From the NCBI GenBank assembly GCA_043806315.1, contig JAZDHF010000038.1, positions 1 to 10,353 on the forward strand: 10,353 nt of DNA. Reading direction: 5' to 3'. The translations under genes and the position numbers were made by a program. Each line of letters begins with the position of its first letter. Within the stretch, counting starts at the first letter, position 1. This DNA is from SBAX01 sp043806315 (lineage in GTDB: Bacteria; Planctomycetota; Phycisphaerae; UBA1845). Shown piece by piece: positions 1 to 7,003 of the stretch. The notes under the pieces were generated by a model, which saw only the letters and a list, made by a program, of their open reading frames with translations, was not told where the DNA came from and made no database searches.

Positions 1-262
1 CACCGTGCGCTTCTCCCCGTGAATACGAGACCGAGCGGCAGCTTATGACCATGAGCGGATGTGTAGTGCCAAGGCGAAAATCACAGATCATAAGTGCTTT
101 GTTTCTCAAGACTTACGATTTCGCGGTGTTGAAGATGGGCCAGGGAAGTGTCGGCGGCGGTATGGACACGGGTAGTTCAAACTCGGTGATGATACGGCTC
201 CGCGCAGGGCGCGGCACCATCAAGAGCGAGGGCTCCGCAATCATTGAGTCGCGCGGCGCCCG
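1..262. other. Non-coding stretch with no supported gene
   Basis: I see no convincing gene here. The longest plus-strand open frame (45-293) runs into the 3' end of the kinase gene on the other strand and has no recognisable domain. A plus-strand frame open from the window edge stops at 46-48, which could be the last residues of an upstream gene or chance. The only clear structure is a perfect hairpin at 200-214 (CCGCGC, loop AGG, GCGCGG), about 50 bases past the kinase stop codon. It has no T-tract on the minus strand, so I do not call it an intrinsic terminator. Confidence 0.5.
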
Positions 263-1972
263 CTATTTCGATAAGTTTTTGACCGGGAAGTAGACGTGCA
301 TGGTCGTCCCCTTGCCGACGTCGGATTCGACCCACGCGGCGGCGTGGTGCTGGCGGAGGATGCCGAGCACCGCGGCCAGTCCCAATCCGTGACCCTCGGC
401 CTTGGTGGTGAAGAAGGGGTCGAAAATCCGCAGGCGGGTCGTCTCGTCGATTCCGCATCCCGTGTCCGTGACCACCATCTCCACATAATCGCCCGGACGA
501 GCGTCGTAGGGCACGCAGCGCGCCGCCTGGGCCGCGGTCAGCGTGGCTCGTCGGGTGGTGAGAATGATCGTCCCTCCCTTGGGCATGGCCTGTTTGGCGT
601 TCAGGCAGAGATTGAGAACGATCTGCTCCACCTGGCTACGGTCGGCGACGATGGTGCCAGGCTGCTTGGACAACTTCAAGGCCAGCTCGCACGACTTTCC
701 GAGGGAGGATCGCACGAAGGTGAGGGAGTCCCGGATGACGGCGTTCAGGTCGGTGGGTTGAGGGTTGTGCCGACCGGTCCGGGCATACGCGAGCAGGTGC
801 TTGATGAGCTGGTTGGCGCGAGAGCCGGCTTCCTCGATGAGTTCGATGTGCTCGAGGGCCCGCAACGACAGCCCCTTGACCGACCGAAGCAGCCCCGCGT
901 TGCCCAGGATGACCATCAGCGAACTGTTGAAATCATGGGCGATGCCGCCGGCGAGGACGCCGAGACTTTCCAGCTTTTGGGCGTCGCGGATGCGGGCCTC
1001 CATGACCTCGCGCTCGGTCACGTCGGCGGCCATCGATGCCACTCCCCGAATGTGCCCGGCCGAGTCGCGCAGTGGCGTATTGAACCATTCGCACGTCATC
1101 CGCGAGCCGTCCTTGCGTATGTTCGGATTCGTCGAGTGGCTCGAGGTGTCGCCGTGGAGCAGGTTGGCCCACACTTGGTCGACGGCCTCGACCGCTTCCG
1201 GGGGTACGACGAGTTGGTACGCGTGCTTCCCGACCGCCTCGGCCTTGGTGTAGCCGAAGATCTGCTCCGCGGCCCGGTTCCACTCCACCACCCGGAAGTC
1301 CACGTCCCAGACGATATACGCCAATGGCATCCGCTCGACGTGGAACCGTAGTCGTTGCAGGGCGTCGTTGAGTCTCTCCACGACGGCGCGGTGCTCGGTC
1401 ATGTCGCGAACTACCGCCGTGAGGATGGGATCCGCCGAAGGTCCACCGACGGCCACCGAGATTTCGACGGGGACCTCCACGCCGTCTTTGCGCAGCGCTT
1501 CGACGTTGAGGGTCCGATGGAACGGCTCCGCGGAGATGGATTTCGCACGCCGCTTAAACCCCGCCAGGTGTTCTTGCCACATCCGCTCCGACATCAAACG
1601 AGTCAGGGGCATGCCGATCGCTTCCGCGGCGAGATATCCAAAGAGTTCCTCGGCCCCGGGGTTCCAGGAGCGGATCAGTCCATCGGGACCGGCCGAGATC
1701 ACCGCGACGTGACAGAGATCGACCAGGGTGCTATAGGCGTCGAGCGAACGTTGCAACTCCTCTTTCTTGACCCGCGCTTGCCCTGAGCCTCGAAGGGAAG
1801 GGCCGGACCGGGTGTCGGTAGGCTGCGGCCTGGCTTGCCCTGAGCCTCGAAGGGAACGTGATTTTCGACGGATACCGGGCATTTCACGGTAGGAAACCGA
1901 AGTGTCGCCGCCAAGGCGACAGACCATCGTCAGACGGAAGGCGCAGCCGTGCCGGGGGCCCCGGTGGTACAC
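263..1972 (-). CDS. PAS-PAS sensor histidine kinase (NtrB-like, no receiver domain)
   Basis: Probable two-component sensor kinase that autophosphorylates on a histidine. The product is 569 residues from a GTG at 1972. Two PAS domains lie at about residues 76-195 and 205-320; each has the 'W-N-x-x-A-E-x-x-F-G-Y' pattern and ends in a 'D-M/V-T-E' linker. The phosphoacceptor H346 lies in GGIAHDFNSS, where most relatives have HDFNN. ATPase boxes follow: N box LNLCLNAKQAM (453-463), DTGCGID (503-509), DPFFTTK (518-524), GHGLGL (527-532). No membrane segment is visible, so it is probably cytoplasmic and senses through PAS. No receiver domain is fused and no regulator gene lies nearby, so the partner is unknown. 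It begins 7 bases after the aminotransferase stop codon, which suggests co-transcription. The start is uncertain: residues 1-67 look unlike a domain and contain two copies of a dispersed DNA repeat. No upstream candidate (GTG 1972, or ATG codons at residues 16 and 31) has a clear ribosome site. Confidence 0.93.
   Translation of the reverse strand: MYHRGPRHGCAFRLTMVCRLGGDTSVSYREMPGIRRKSRSLRGSGQARPQPTDTRSGPSLRGSGQARVKKEELQRSLDAYSTLVDLCHVAVISAGPDGLIRSWNPGAEELFGYLAAEAIGMPLTRLMSERMWQEHLAGFKRRAKSISAEPFHRTLNVEALRKDGVEVPVEISVAVGGPSADPILTAVVRDMTEHRAVVERLNDALQRLRFHVERMPLAYIVWDVDFRVVEWNRAAEQIFGYTKAEAVGKHAYQLVVPPEAVEAVDQVWANLLHGDTSSHSTNPNIRKDGSRMTCEWFNTPLRDSAGHIRGVASMAADVTEREVMEARIRDAQKLESLGVLAGGIAHDFNSSLMVILGNAGLLRSVKGLSLRALEHIELIEEAGSRANQLIKHLLAYARTGRHNPQPTDLNAVIRDSLTFVRSSLGKSCELALKLSKQPGTIVADRSQVEQIVLNLCLNAKQAMPKGGTIILTTRRATLTAAQAARCVPYDARPGDYVEMVVTDTGCGIDETTRLRIFDPFFTTKAEGHGLGLAAVLGILRQHHAAAWVESDVGKGTTMHVYFPVKNLSK
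1776..1799 (-). repeat. 24-bp dispersed repeat, copy 1
   Basis: Identical over 24 bases to 1833-1856; on the minus strand its core is CCCTTCGAGGCTCAGGG. The core is an imperfect palindrome with CCCT and AGGG ends. It resembles the 'CCTTCGA..GCTCAGG' repeats that I recall as scattered through many bacterial genomes. It is read in frame within the proposed kinase N-terminus as S-L-R-G-S-G-Q-A. Confidence 0.7.
1833..1856 (-). repeat. 24-bp dispersed repeat, copy 2
   Basis: Second exact copy, offset by 57 bases (19 codons), so both copies are in the same reading frame and give SLRGSGQA twice. Being inside the 67-residue low-complexity N-terminal extension, it suggests that this stretch is repeat DNA either absorbed into the gene or lying upstream of the true start. 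Confidence 0.7.
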
Positions 1973-1979
1973 ATGCGAT

Positions 1980-3107
1980 CTAGTGCTTGGGTAGCGCCTC
2001 GACGAGTTGGTCGATCTCGCGGTCGGTGTTGTAGACGTGGGGGCTGGCCCGGAGCCGGCCGCAGCGCACCGCGATGACGATGCGGTGCTCCGTCTGAAGG
2101 TGATGTTGGATCGGGTCGGGGGGATGAACGTCGGAGAAGAAGGCGACGATCCCGCTGGCCTCGCCCGGCATTCGTGAGCTGACCACGCGGTATCCTTTGT
2201 CCCGCAACCCCTCCGTCAGCCGGTCGGTCAACTGCAAGAGCCGTTGGGAAATGTACTCAATGCCGATTTCTTGAAGAAGGTCGATCGCTCCGCCGAGGGC
2301 GTAGATGCCCGCGAGGTTATAGCTCCCGCTGTCGTAGCGTCGGGCCGAGTCGGCGAACTCGAACTGATAGCGTCCGAAGTTGAACGGGTCCTTCATGGAC
2401 ATCCAGCCGATGCTCGTGGGCCGCAGATGCCCTTGCAACTCCTTCCGCACGAAGAACAGGCCCGCTCCCTCCGGGGCGCAAAGCCATTTGTGTCCGTCGG
2501 CGGCCAGGAAGTCGATGTTCATCGCTTTCACGTCGATGGGGAATACGCCGAGCGACTGAATGGCGTCCACACAGAGGAATACGCCTTTGCTTTGACAGTA
2601 TTCGCCAAGCGTCGCAAGGTCGGTGCGGAACCCGCTGGCGAACTGCACGGAGGAAATGGCCACCACCCGCGTCCGGCTGTCGATCGCCTCCATCAGGCGT
2701 TCGAGGGGAACTCGTCCATCTTCCTCGAACACCATTCGAACCTGGACGCCGTGCGAACGCAGGGCCATCCACGGGTACATGTTGGCCGCGAACTCCGCGT
2801 TGCTGGTTACGACGTTGTCGCCGTTGTTCCAACTCAGGCCGTTGGCGACCAGACTCAGCCCTTCGCTGGTGTTCTTGCAGAAGGTGACTTCGTCGGGCTT
2901 GGCGTTGATCAATTCCGCGATTTGTCCGCGGACACGGTCGGCGTGCTTGTAGAATCCACCCTTGAGATAGGAGTTTTCCTCGGAGTGTTTGAGGTATTCG
3001 CGCACCGCGTCCGCCGACCGGCGGCTGATGGGTGAGACGGCCGCGTGGTTCTGAAAGTTATAGTTCCGCGTGATTGGGAACTCGTCCCTAAGCGCATCCC
3101 AATCCAT
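1980..3107 (-). CDS. Class-V PLP-dependent aminotransferase family protein
   Basis: A fold-type I PLP enzyme of the cysteine desulfurase / isopenicillin N epimerase / kynureninase superfamily, 375 residues from ATG 3107. The open frame extends to TTG 3218, but the extra 37 residues are low-complexity. Family members usually begin close to 'MDWDALRDEFP', so I chose ATG 3107; it has no strong ribosome site. Landmarks, numbered from that ATG: NHAA at 20-23, the phosphate-binding NTSEG at 79-83, D181 and Q184 in VDAIQSLG (cofactor pyridine contact), the Schiff-base lysine K207 in DGHKW, and RASPHVYN near the C-terminus. Where SufS-type desulfurases carry their catalytic cysteine (R-x-G-x-x-C), this protein has arginine (R353). 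Cysteine desulfuration is therefore unlikely and the substrate is unknown. It is the first gene of the probable pair with the histidine kinase, which starts 7 bases after its stop. Confidence 0.92.
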   Translation of the reverse strand: MDWDALRDEFPITRNYNFQNHAAVSPISRRSADAVREYLKHSEENSYLKGGFYKHADRVRGQIAELINAKPDEVTFCKNTSEGLSLVANGLSWNNGDNVVTSNAEFAANMYPWMALRSHGVQVRMVFEEDGRVPLERLMEAIDSRTRVVAISSVQFASGFRTDLATLGEYCQSKGVFLCVDAIQSLGVFPIDVKAMNIDFLAADGHKWLCAPEGAGLFFVRKELQGHLRPTSIGWMSMKDPFNFGRYQFEFADSARRYDSGSYNLAGIYALGGAIDLLQEIGIEYISQRLLQLTDRLTEGLRDKGYRVVSSRMPGEASGIVAFFSDVHPPDPIQHHLQTEHRIVIAVRCGRLRASPHVYNTDREIDQLVEALPKH

Positions 3108-3503
3108 GATCTTGCACGCCGGACCTACCCCATCGGCTGCGGAGACCCCACGACCGATACCTGCCTGCCGCGTACCGTCACCGTGACGGCTCGCCGTCGG
3201 CGCGGGGCCATGCCCCAATTATACGATCGGGAAATGTCTGGAGGCTCCCGATCGGGGCTTCCCCTGCACCGGTAGGTCGAACACCTATTCACCCTATATT
3301 ATTCTAGCGGATCGCGGCCCTCGTTTCTATGCGATCGTCCGCAATCCCCACGCGTCAATCAGAACCCGGAGCGGCAGCGACGGGTCATCACACGACGGAG
3401 GCGCCCGCTTCGGGCGTCAAGACCTTGTCCGCCGCAGCGCGTGTAGTGCCGATAATGCCGCGACCGTTTCCGATAACCGCGCGTCTGTTGTTGGTCCGTG
3501 TAG
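3108..3503. other. Intergenic region with hairpins and a repeat remnant
   Basis: No gene is supported in these roughly 400 bases, which separate the minus-strand aminotransferase from the plus-strand toxin. An AT-rich patch at 3288-3305 contains TATATT and TATTAT and could hold a promoter on either strand, but I find no matching -35. An imperfect hairpin spans 3307-3342 (GCGGA..TCGC against GCGA..TCCGC). A perfect one lies at 3402-3416 (CGCCCG, loop CTT, CGGGCG). No antitoxin-like reading frame was recognised upstream of the toxin. Confidence 0.5.
3355..3384 (+). repeat. 30-bp dispersed repeat, copy left of the toxin gene
   Basis: Matches 3898-3927 in the same orientation with 3 differences over 30 bases; the shared core is GAACCCGGAGCG followed by AGCGACGGG. 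A third, more diverged, inverted version lies at 4240-4257. Related 'AACCC.AAGCG.AAGCGA' sequences are, from memory, frequent in planctomycete intergenic DNA. Confidence 0.65.
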
Positions 3504-3569
3504 GCCGTATCATCCCCGCGCGGTGAGGTTTGGTGGGCCGAACTGTCCGGGGATGCCGGTTTTTGTCCG

Positions 3570-3827
3570 GTGGTGATCGTCTCGCCTGTCGAGGGAAACC
3601 AAAGGCGGCGGAACGTTACGATTGCCGAGGTCATGCGAGTCGCGCGTTCGCTACCCGGCGAAGTGCCGCTTTCGCCTGCCGACGGAATGTCCGTTAGCTG
3701 CGTCGTCAATACCGATAATCTTCATACAATCCCCAAAGACCGACTGCGGCAACAGATGGCCGCGCTCTCCGGGGATCGCCTGTTCGCGCTCGACCAAGCT
3801 CTCCGATACTCACTGGACTTCGGATAG
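3570..3827 (+). CDS. PemK/MazF family type II toxin, N-terminus uncertain
   Basis: Probable sequence-specific endoribonuclease toxin that cleaves mRNA. From GTG 3570 the product is 85 residues, shorter than the usual 105-120. It shows MazF hallmarks: VIVSPV, then VTIAEVMR (14 residues on), EVPLSPADGM, CVVNTDNLHTIPKDRL and a helical end ALDQALRYSLDFG. The same frame continues upstream as a good family N-terminus, RGEVWWAEL at 3519-3545 and GFCPVV before the GTG. However, from the in-frame stop at 3501 down to 3570 there is no ATG, GTG or TTG. Adding one base near 3522 would join it to an upstream frame reading VGRIIPAR, so a one-base deletion, an unusual start or a sequencing error are all possible. 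Starting at GTG 3570 would lose the first strand, which in this family helps form the active site. No antitoxin gene is visible on either side, so it may be an orphan or decaying gene. Confidence 0.8.
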   Translation: MVIVSPVEGNQRRRNVTIAEVMRVARSLPGEVPLSPADGMSVSCVVNTDNLHTIPKDRLRQQMAALSGDRLFALDQALRYSLDFG

Positions 3828-3856
3828 TCACGGTCCGCAGGAGGGCGAGATTCGTC

Positions 3857-3897
3857 CCCTCACCCGGCCCTCTCCCCCGAAGCGGGGGAGAGGGGTT
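3857..3897 (+). repeat. REP-like repeat with 11-bp perfect hairpin
   Basis: CCCTCACCC is followed by a perfect hairpin: CCCTCTCCCCC (3868-3878), loop GAAGC, GGGGGAGAGGG (3884-3894), then GTTTC. It lies 40 bases past the toxin stop and could also act as a transcription terminator for it, though the T-run is short. A diverged copy lies at 6116-6186. Confidence 0.7.
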
Positions 3898-4265
3898 TCA
3901 ATCCGAACCCGGAGCGCGAGCGACGGGCCAAGACCCCGCGCTTGCGCCTTGCTGTTACCCACAAGTAGAGCGCCTTTCGGGATACCGGCGAGACTCGTCC
4001 CGGAGGGACGATTGACAATAGCCCAGCGTTTCAACGCTGGGAGCGCGGATGCCCAAGCAACGAAGTCCCGGAGGGACGGCTGGGTGCCGTTCAGTCGTCC
4101 CTCCGGGACTCGGGCCGTTCTTCGACCTGTATCCCCAGCGATGAATCGCTGGGCTATTCTCGCGCCGTGCCTACGGCACGAACGCGTTTTTCTACGCGTG
4201 AGAGCCCTCCGCGTCGGAAAAATGTGGGTAACAGCAAGGCTTGCGCTTGGGGTTCGGACGGGTCC
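3898..4265. repeat. Composite quasi-palindromic hairpin element
   Basis: This gene-free block is built almost entirely from inverted repeats. Its ends match in inverse orientation: 3947-3963 is the exact complement of 4223-4239 (17 bases, core TGTTACCCACA). Outside that, 3903-3920 pairs with 4240-4257 at 15 of 18 bases. Between them, in order, are hairpins at 3996-4010 (CGTCCC/GGGACG), 4022-4041 (CCCAGCGTT/AACGCTGGG), 4065-4077 and 4097-4109 (GTCCC/GGGAC, mutually inverted, forming a larger stem), 4134-4153 (CCCAGCGAT/ATCGCTGGG) and 4168-4182 (CGTGCC/GGCACG). Long open frames crossing it are by-products of the GC-rich repeats. It separates the toxin gene from the convergent sugar transferase gene and could be a MITE-like element or a bidirectional terminator. 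Confidence 0.75.
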
Positions 4266-4307
4266 GGTCGGTGCCGCTCGCGGATCGCAGCGCCTTGACT
4301 GCCGCAA

Positions 4308-5804
4308 TCAACACGCTCCGCGGAGGAAGGTGCCGACGGTGCGGAAGAGGATAATCATGTCCAACTCGAAGGACATGTGCTTGAGGTAGTAGAGGTCGAA
4401 TTGGAGTTTGCGCCTGGCGTCTTCGATGGTCGAGCCGTAGCGGAAACTGATCTGTGCCCAGCCGGTGAGGCCCGGTTTGACGAGGTGCCGCTCGGCGTAA
4501 TAGGGCAATTTTTCGGTGAGTTCGGCGACGATATCGGGCCGCTCCGGTCGCGGGCCGACGATGGACATGTTCCCCACGAGCACGTTGAACAACTGCGGCA
4601 ACTCATCGAGCCGCGTGCGACGCAGCAGCCGTCCGATCGCGGTCACGCGCGGGTCGTTCGGTGCGGACCAGACGCTCTTGCCGTTCTCGGCGTCCGTTCG
4701 CATGGTTCGAAACTTGAAGAGCTTGAAAGTTTGCCCATTCTGCCCCACGCGGTCCTGGGAGTAGAACACCGGCCCGCCGTCGCACAGTTTGACGGCGACA
4801 GCGATGACCGGCCACAGCAGCGCGGACAGGCACAGTCCCAACCCCGCGGTGACCAAGTCGATCATTCGCTTCAGCGTGGCGTGCTCGTCGCAATGCACCT
4901 TCAGGTCGGCGAAGAGGAACCACGAAGGAGTGATTTCGTCCACCAGGATTTGACCGGTGGCCTTTTCGTAGAAAATGGCCTCATTGGTCACGCGACAGCC
5001 CGCTTGCAGGCACGGCACGACCCAGTCCATCGCTTTCGGATCGCGGGCCGCGCCGGTCCCGACGACAATGTCCGTCACTCGCCGCCGGCGAAGATGGGCG
5101 ATCTGCTCGGATATTCGCCCCAAACAGAAAGGATCGTCCGTTCCGTCTTCGGTCTCATTGCCCGCCGAGGTGTAACCGGTCAGTTGATACTCGTGAAGGA
5201 ACCCCTCCGTCCGCGCCCGCTCGAAGGAGTGAAACAACGCCCGCGATCCCACGACGAGCAGTCCACGGTGGACTTTGTGCACCGCCCACCACGCTCCCAG
5301 GCGTACTCCGGCGCCGCTGAGCAAGAACAACGAAACCGCGAACCCTGCGACCCGTCGGCTGACGGTCGAGTACATGATGACGTAGATGATTGCATAGGCG
5401 ATCACGGTCGCCGTGACGGCGGTGAGGAGCATTCGCGTCAGAATCCGAGATCGGCTCATCACTGTCTCGCGCTCGTACAGACCGAAAACGAGGCTCGCAA
5501 TGATGGCTGCGAAGGCGAAGATGGCCGACGCTTGCCAGAGGGCGATGTGCGGCGTATCCACGAGCGGCAGCGGTGGGAACACGAGGTACGCACAGTAGAC
5601 GGCGACGGCGACGAGGATCACGTCGACCAGAAGCCAACTCGAGGGGGGCAGACCGACCAACGCCCGACCGGTGATGTGGAGGATCCGCCCCCACAGACGG
5701 CCCAGGACGGCTCGCCCTGTCCGGGTTGGGGTGTGTGCAAGGTCAACCAAACTCGGCGCCGCAACGGCCGGACCGTCCGCACCGGCGGCAGCAGTGGCAC
5801 ACAT
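4308..5804 (-). CDS. Polyprenyl-phosphate sugar-1-phosphate transferase (EPS biosynthesis)
   Basis: Membrane enzyme that would transfer a sugar-1-phosphate from a nucleotide sugar to undecaprenyl phosphate, the first step of exopolysaccharide unit assembly. 498 residues. Four hydrophobic segments lie at about 55-76, 90-108, 123-145 and 153-175. A Rossmann-like domain follows (GLLVVGSRA near 181-189; DIVVG near 245), then FYEKATGQ and PSWFLFADL. The catalytic bacterial sugar transferase domain starts at about 309 with one membrane-associated helix (318-338). It shows FYSQDRVGQNG (347-357), FKFRTM (363-368), LDELPQLFNVLVGNMS (399-414) with D400-E401 as the likely catalytic pair, GPRPE (417-421), PGLTGWAQ (444-451) and LQFDLYYLKHMS (467-478). 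The FYE..TG / PSW block and C-terminus resemble the EpsB2-type transferases associated with PEP-CTERM systems (TIGR03013), so that subfamily is my best guess. An AGGAG lies 11 bases before the ATG. The gene is divergent from the lipoprotein and VanZ genes. Confidence 0.93.
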   Translation of the reverse strand: MCATAAAGADGPAVAAPSLVDLAHTPTRTGRAVLGRLWGRILHITGRALVGLPPSSWLLVDVILVAVAVYCAYLVFPPLPLVDTPHIALWQASAIFAFAAIIASLVFGLYERETVMSRSRILTRMLLTAVTATVIAYAIIYVIMYSTVSRRVAGFAVSLFLLSGAGVRLGAWWAVHKVHRGLLVVGSRALFHSFERARTEGFLHEYQLTGYTSAGNETEDGTDDPFCLGRISEQIAHLRRRRVTDIVVGTGAARDPKAMDWVVPCLQAGCRVTNEAIFYEKATGQILVDEITPSWFLFADLKVHCDEHATLKRMIDLVTAGLGLCLSALLWPVIAVAVKLCDGGPVFYSQDRVGQNGQTFKLFKFRTMRTDAENGKSVWSAPNDPRVTAIGRLLRRTRLDELPQLFNVLVGNMSIVGPRPERPDIVAELTEKLPYYAERHLVKPGLTGWAQISFRYGSTIEDARRKLQFDLYYLKHMSFELDMIILFRTVGTFLRGAC

Positions 5805-6168
5805 CGAAACAGCGTCTCCTAGGGAGAAACCCTGTACTCCATCGGAGCGCCGGCCCCCGCGGCTGAGTTATCGCTACTCCCGGCAGCGTCGGAATCCACG
5901 CGGGAAGCCCGATAACGGCGCAAATCGGGAATGGTCGAGCCGCCCTTGGTCACTTTTTTGGACGAGTGCCGATCGGCAGCGCCCGATATCCGAGTTGATG
6001 AACGCAATGAGCCTTTGGACGTACGGTGGACCCGACTCCGACCCGCGGCGCGAACGGTGCGCGGGTGAGATGAGACCGCACAAAGGAATACACCCGAAGA
6101 GTGCATCCGAAGACCCCCTCACCCTACCCTCGGACCCTCCCTCCTCGGTCGGCTCGTCTGACCCCCCT
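5805..6168. other. Divergent intergenic region (sugar transferase / lipoprotein)
   Basis: About 360 bases between two divergent genes, so promoters for both should lie here, but I found no convincing -35/-10 pair. The ribosome site of the sugar transferase (minus strand AGGAG) lies at 5816-5820. A stem of ten base pairs with one bulge spans 6041-6066 (ACCCGC pairs with GCGGGT and GCGC with GTGC). A REP-like repeat fills the right end. A plus-strand frame stays open through the region, but its residues look random. Confidence 0.5.
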
Positions 6169-6186
6169 GTGGGGGAGAGGGGTTTT
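6116..6186 (+). repeat. REP-like repeat, diverged copy overlapping a gene start
   Basis: Begins CCCCTCACCCTACCCTC and ends GGGGGAGAGGGGTTTT, the same two ends as the repeat at 3857-3897. It carries about 30 extra bases in the middle. The central stem is CCCCC (6163-6167), loop TGT, GGGGG (6171-6175). The proposed GTG start of the lipoprotein gene (6169) sits in this loop. Confidence 0.6.
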
Positions 6187-6960
6187 AGGACGCACTCTGA
6201 GTACTTCCTGATCATCGCCGGCATCACGGCGCTCGCCTCATTGGGGGGCTGCTCCGCGCCGAAGCAGGAGGTCCGGTGGACGCCCAAGCCGCCTGTGCAG
6301 TGGAGCGATGTCACCACCCGGCCGGTTGCGGGACTGAGCAACGAGTATCGAATCCTGACCACTCAGCCGACGATGGGTCTCTTCCCGGCGAACATGGCCG
6401 TCACCCGGGTTTCGCTGGAGGCGGACGAGAAGCATGGACCGACGCCCCAACCGAAACTGTATGCCGATCCGCGCAACGAGTTCCTGCAATGGAACACGAC
6501 CTTCGACGATCAGATGGCGGTCAGTGAGGCGTTCCCCATCGACCAGCGCGATCTCGGAGGCGGAGAGGCCGACCCGGTCCAAATCCTGGCCGCGTTCCGC
6601 GCTCTCCACGCCCGCATCGGGATGATTTACGCGGTGAACGAACTCAGCGAGACAGAATCCGAAATGTTCGGGGCGCTCTTTGACAACGCTTCGGCTGAAC
6701 CGATCGCCGTGATCCATGCCCAAGCGGTTTCCGTCGAACCGCCCGAGGACGAAGAGAAAAAGGGCGAGGCGAAGAGCCTTTGGGAGACGGACTCGAGGGC
6801 GTTGGTCCGAGCGAAGTTCGCCAAGCTCACCCATGCGTGCGTGCGCGAGCTGATTCGGAAGGACCAGCCCGCCGTGATCGAGGCGCCGACGGGTTGGACG
6901 CCCGCGGGTCCGGTCCGCCCGGTCGAGTGGCCGCCCAGACACCTAGGACCGAGTCGCTGA
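6169..6960 (+). CDS. Putative lipoprotein of unknown function
   Basis: 263 residues from GTG 6169. The N-terminus reads as a lipoprotein signal peptide: basic residues R4 and R7, a hydrophobic stretch from about 12 to 25, and a lipobox L25-G26-G27-C28. The mature protein would begin C-S-A-P-K with no aspartate at +2, which in proteobacterial terms favours the outer membrane. The rest is soluble, with a charged run (PPEDEEKKGE) and a proline-rich end; I recognise no domain. The start is uncertain: the GTG lies in a REP hairpin and has no ribosome site, and the frame stays open far upstream without plausible sequence. An ATG at 6070 would place 33 repeat-derived residues before the signal. The gene ends 43 bases before the VanZ-repeat gene on the same strand, so the two are probably co-transcribed. 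A role in envelope or polysaccharide function is inferred from neighbours only. Confidence 0.7.
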   Translation: MGERGFRTHSEYFLIIAGITALASLGGCSAPKQEVRWTPKPPVQWSDVTTRPVAGLSNEYRILTTQPTMGLFPANMAVTRVSLEADEKHGPTPQPKLYADPRNEFLQWNTTFDDQMAVSEAFPIDQRDLGGGEADPVQILAAFRALHARIGMIYAVNELSETESEMFGALFDNASAEPIAVIHAQAVSVEPPEDEEKKGEAKSLWETDSRALVRAKFAKLTHACVRELIRKDQPAVIEAPTGWTPAGPVRPVEWPPRHLGPSR

Positions 6961-7003
6961 TGCCGGCAGCGGCGACGCCGACGGCGCCATCCGGGGTTGC
7001 ACG

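Noticed and set aside
200..214. Hairpin after the kinase gene as an intrinsic terminator
   Set aside because: Only 6 base pairs and no T-tract follows on the minus strand.
45..293. 82-codon plus-strand open frame at the left end
   Set aside because: No recognisable domain, overlaps the 3' end of the well-supported kinase gene, and has no convincing ribosome site.
296..1351. 351-codon plus-strand open frame opposite the kinase
   Set aside because: Antisense shadow of a GC-rich gene; the minus-strand frame carries all histidine kinase motifs.
3622..4389. Long open frames across the composite repeat (255 codons plus, 159 codons minus)
   Set aside because: They read through hairpin repeats and give repetitive low-complexity protein; the first also overlaps the MazF-like gene in another frame.
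4377..5822. 481-codon plus-strand open frame opposite the sugar transferase
   Set aside because: Antisense shadow; its residues are rich in R, G, D and H with no domain, while the minus strand has full catalytic motifs.
5671..6168. N-terminal extension of the lipoprotein frame back to 5671
   Set aside because: It overlaps the divergent sugar transferase gene and reads through a REP repeat; a signal peptide should start near 6169.
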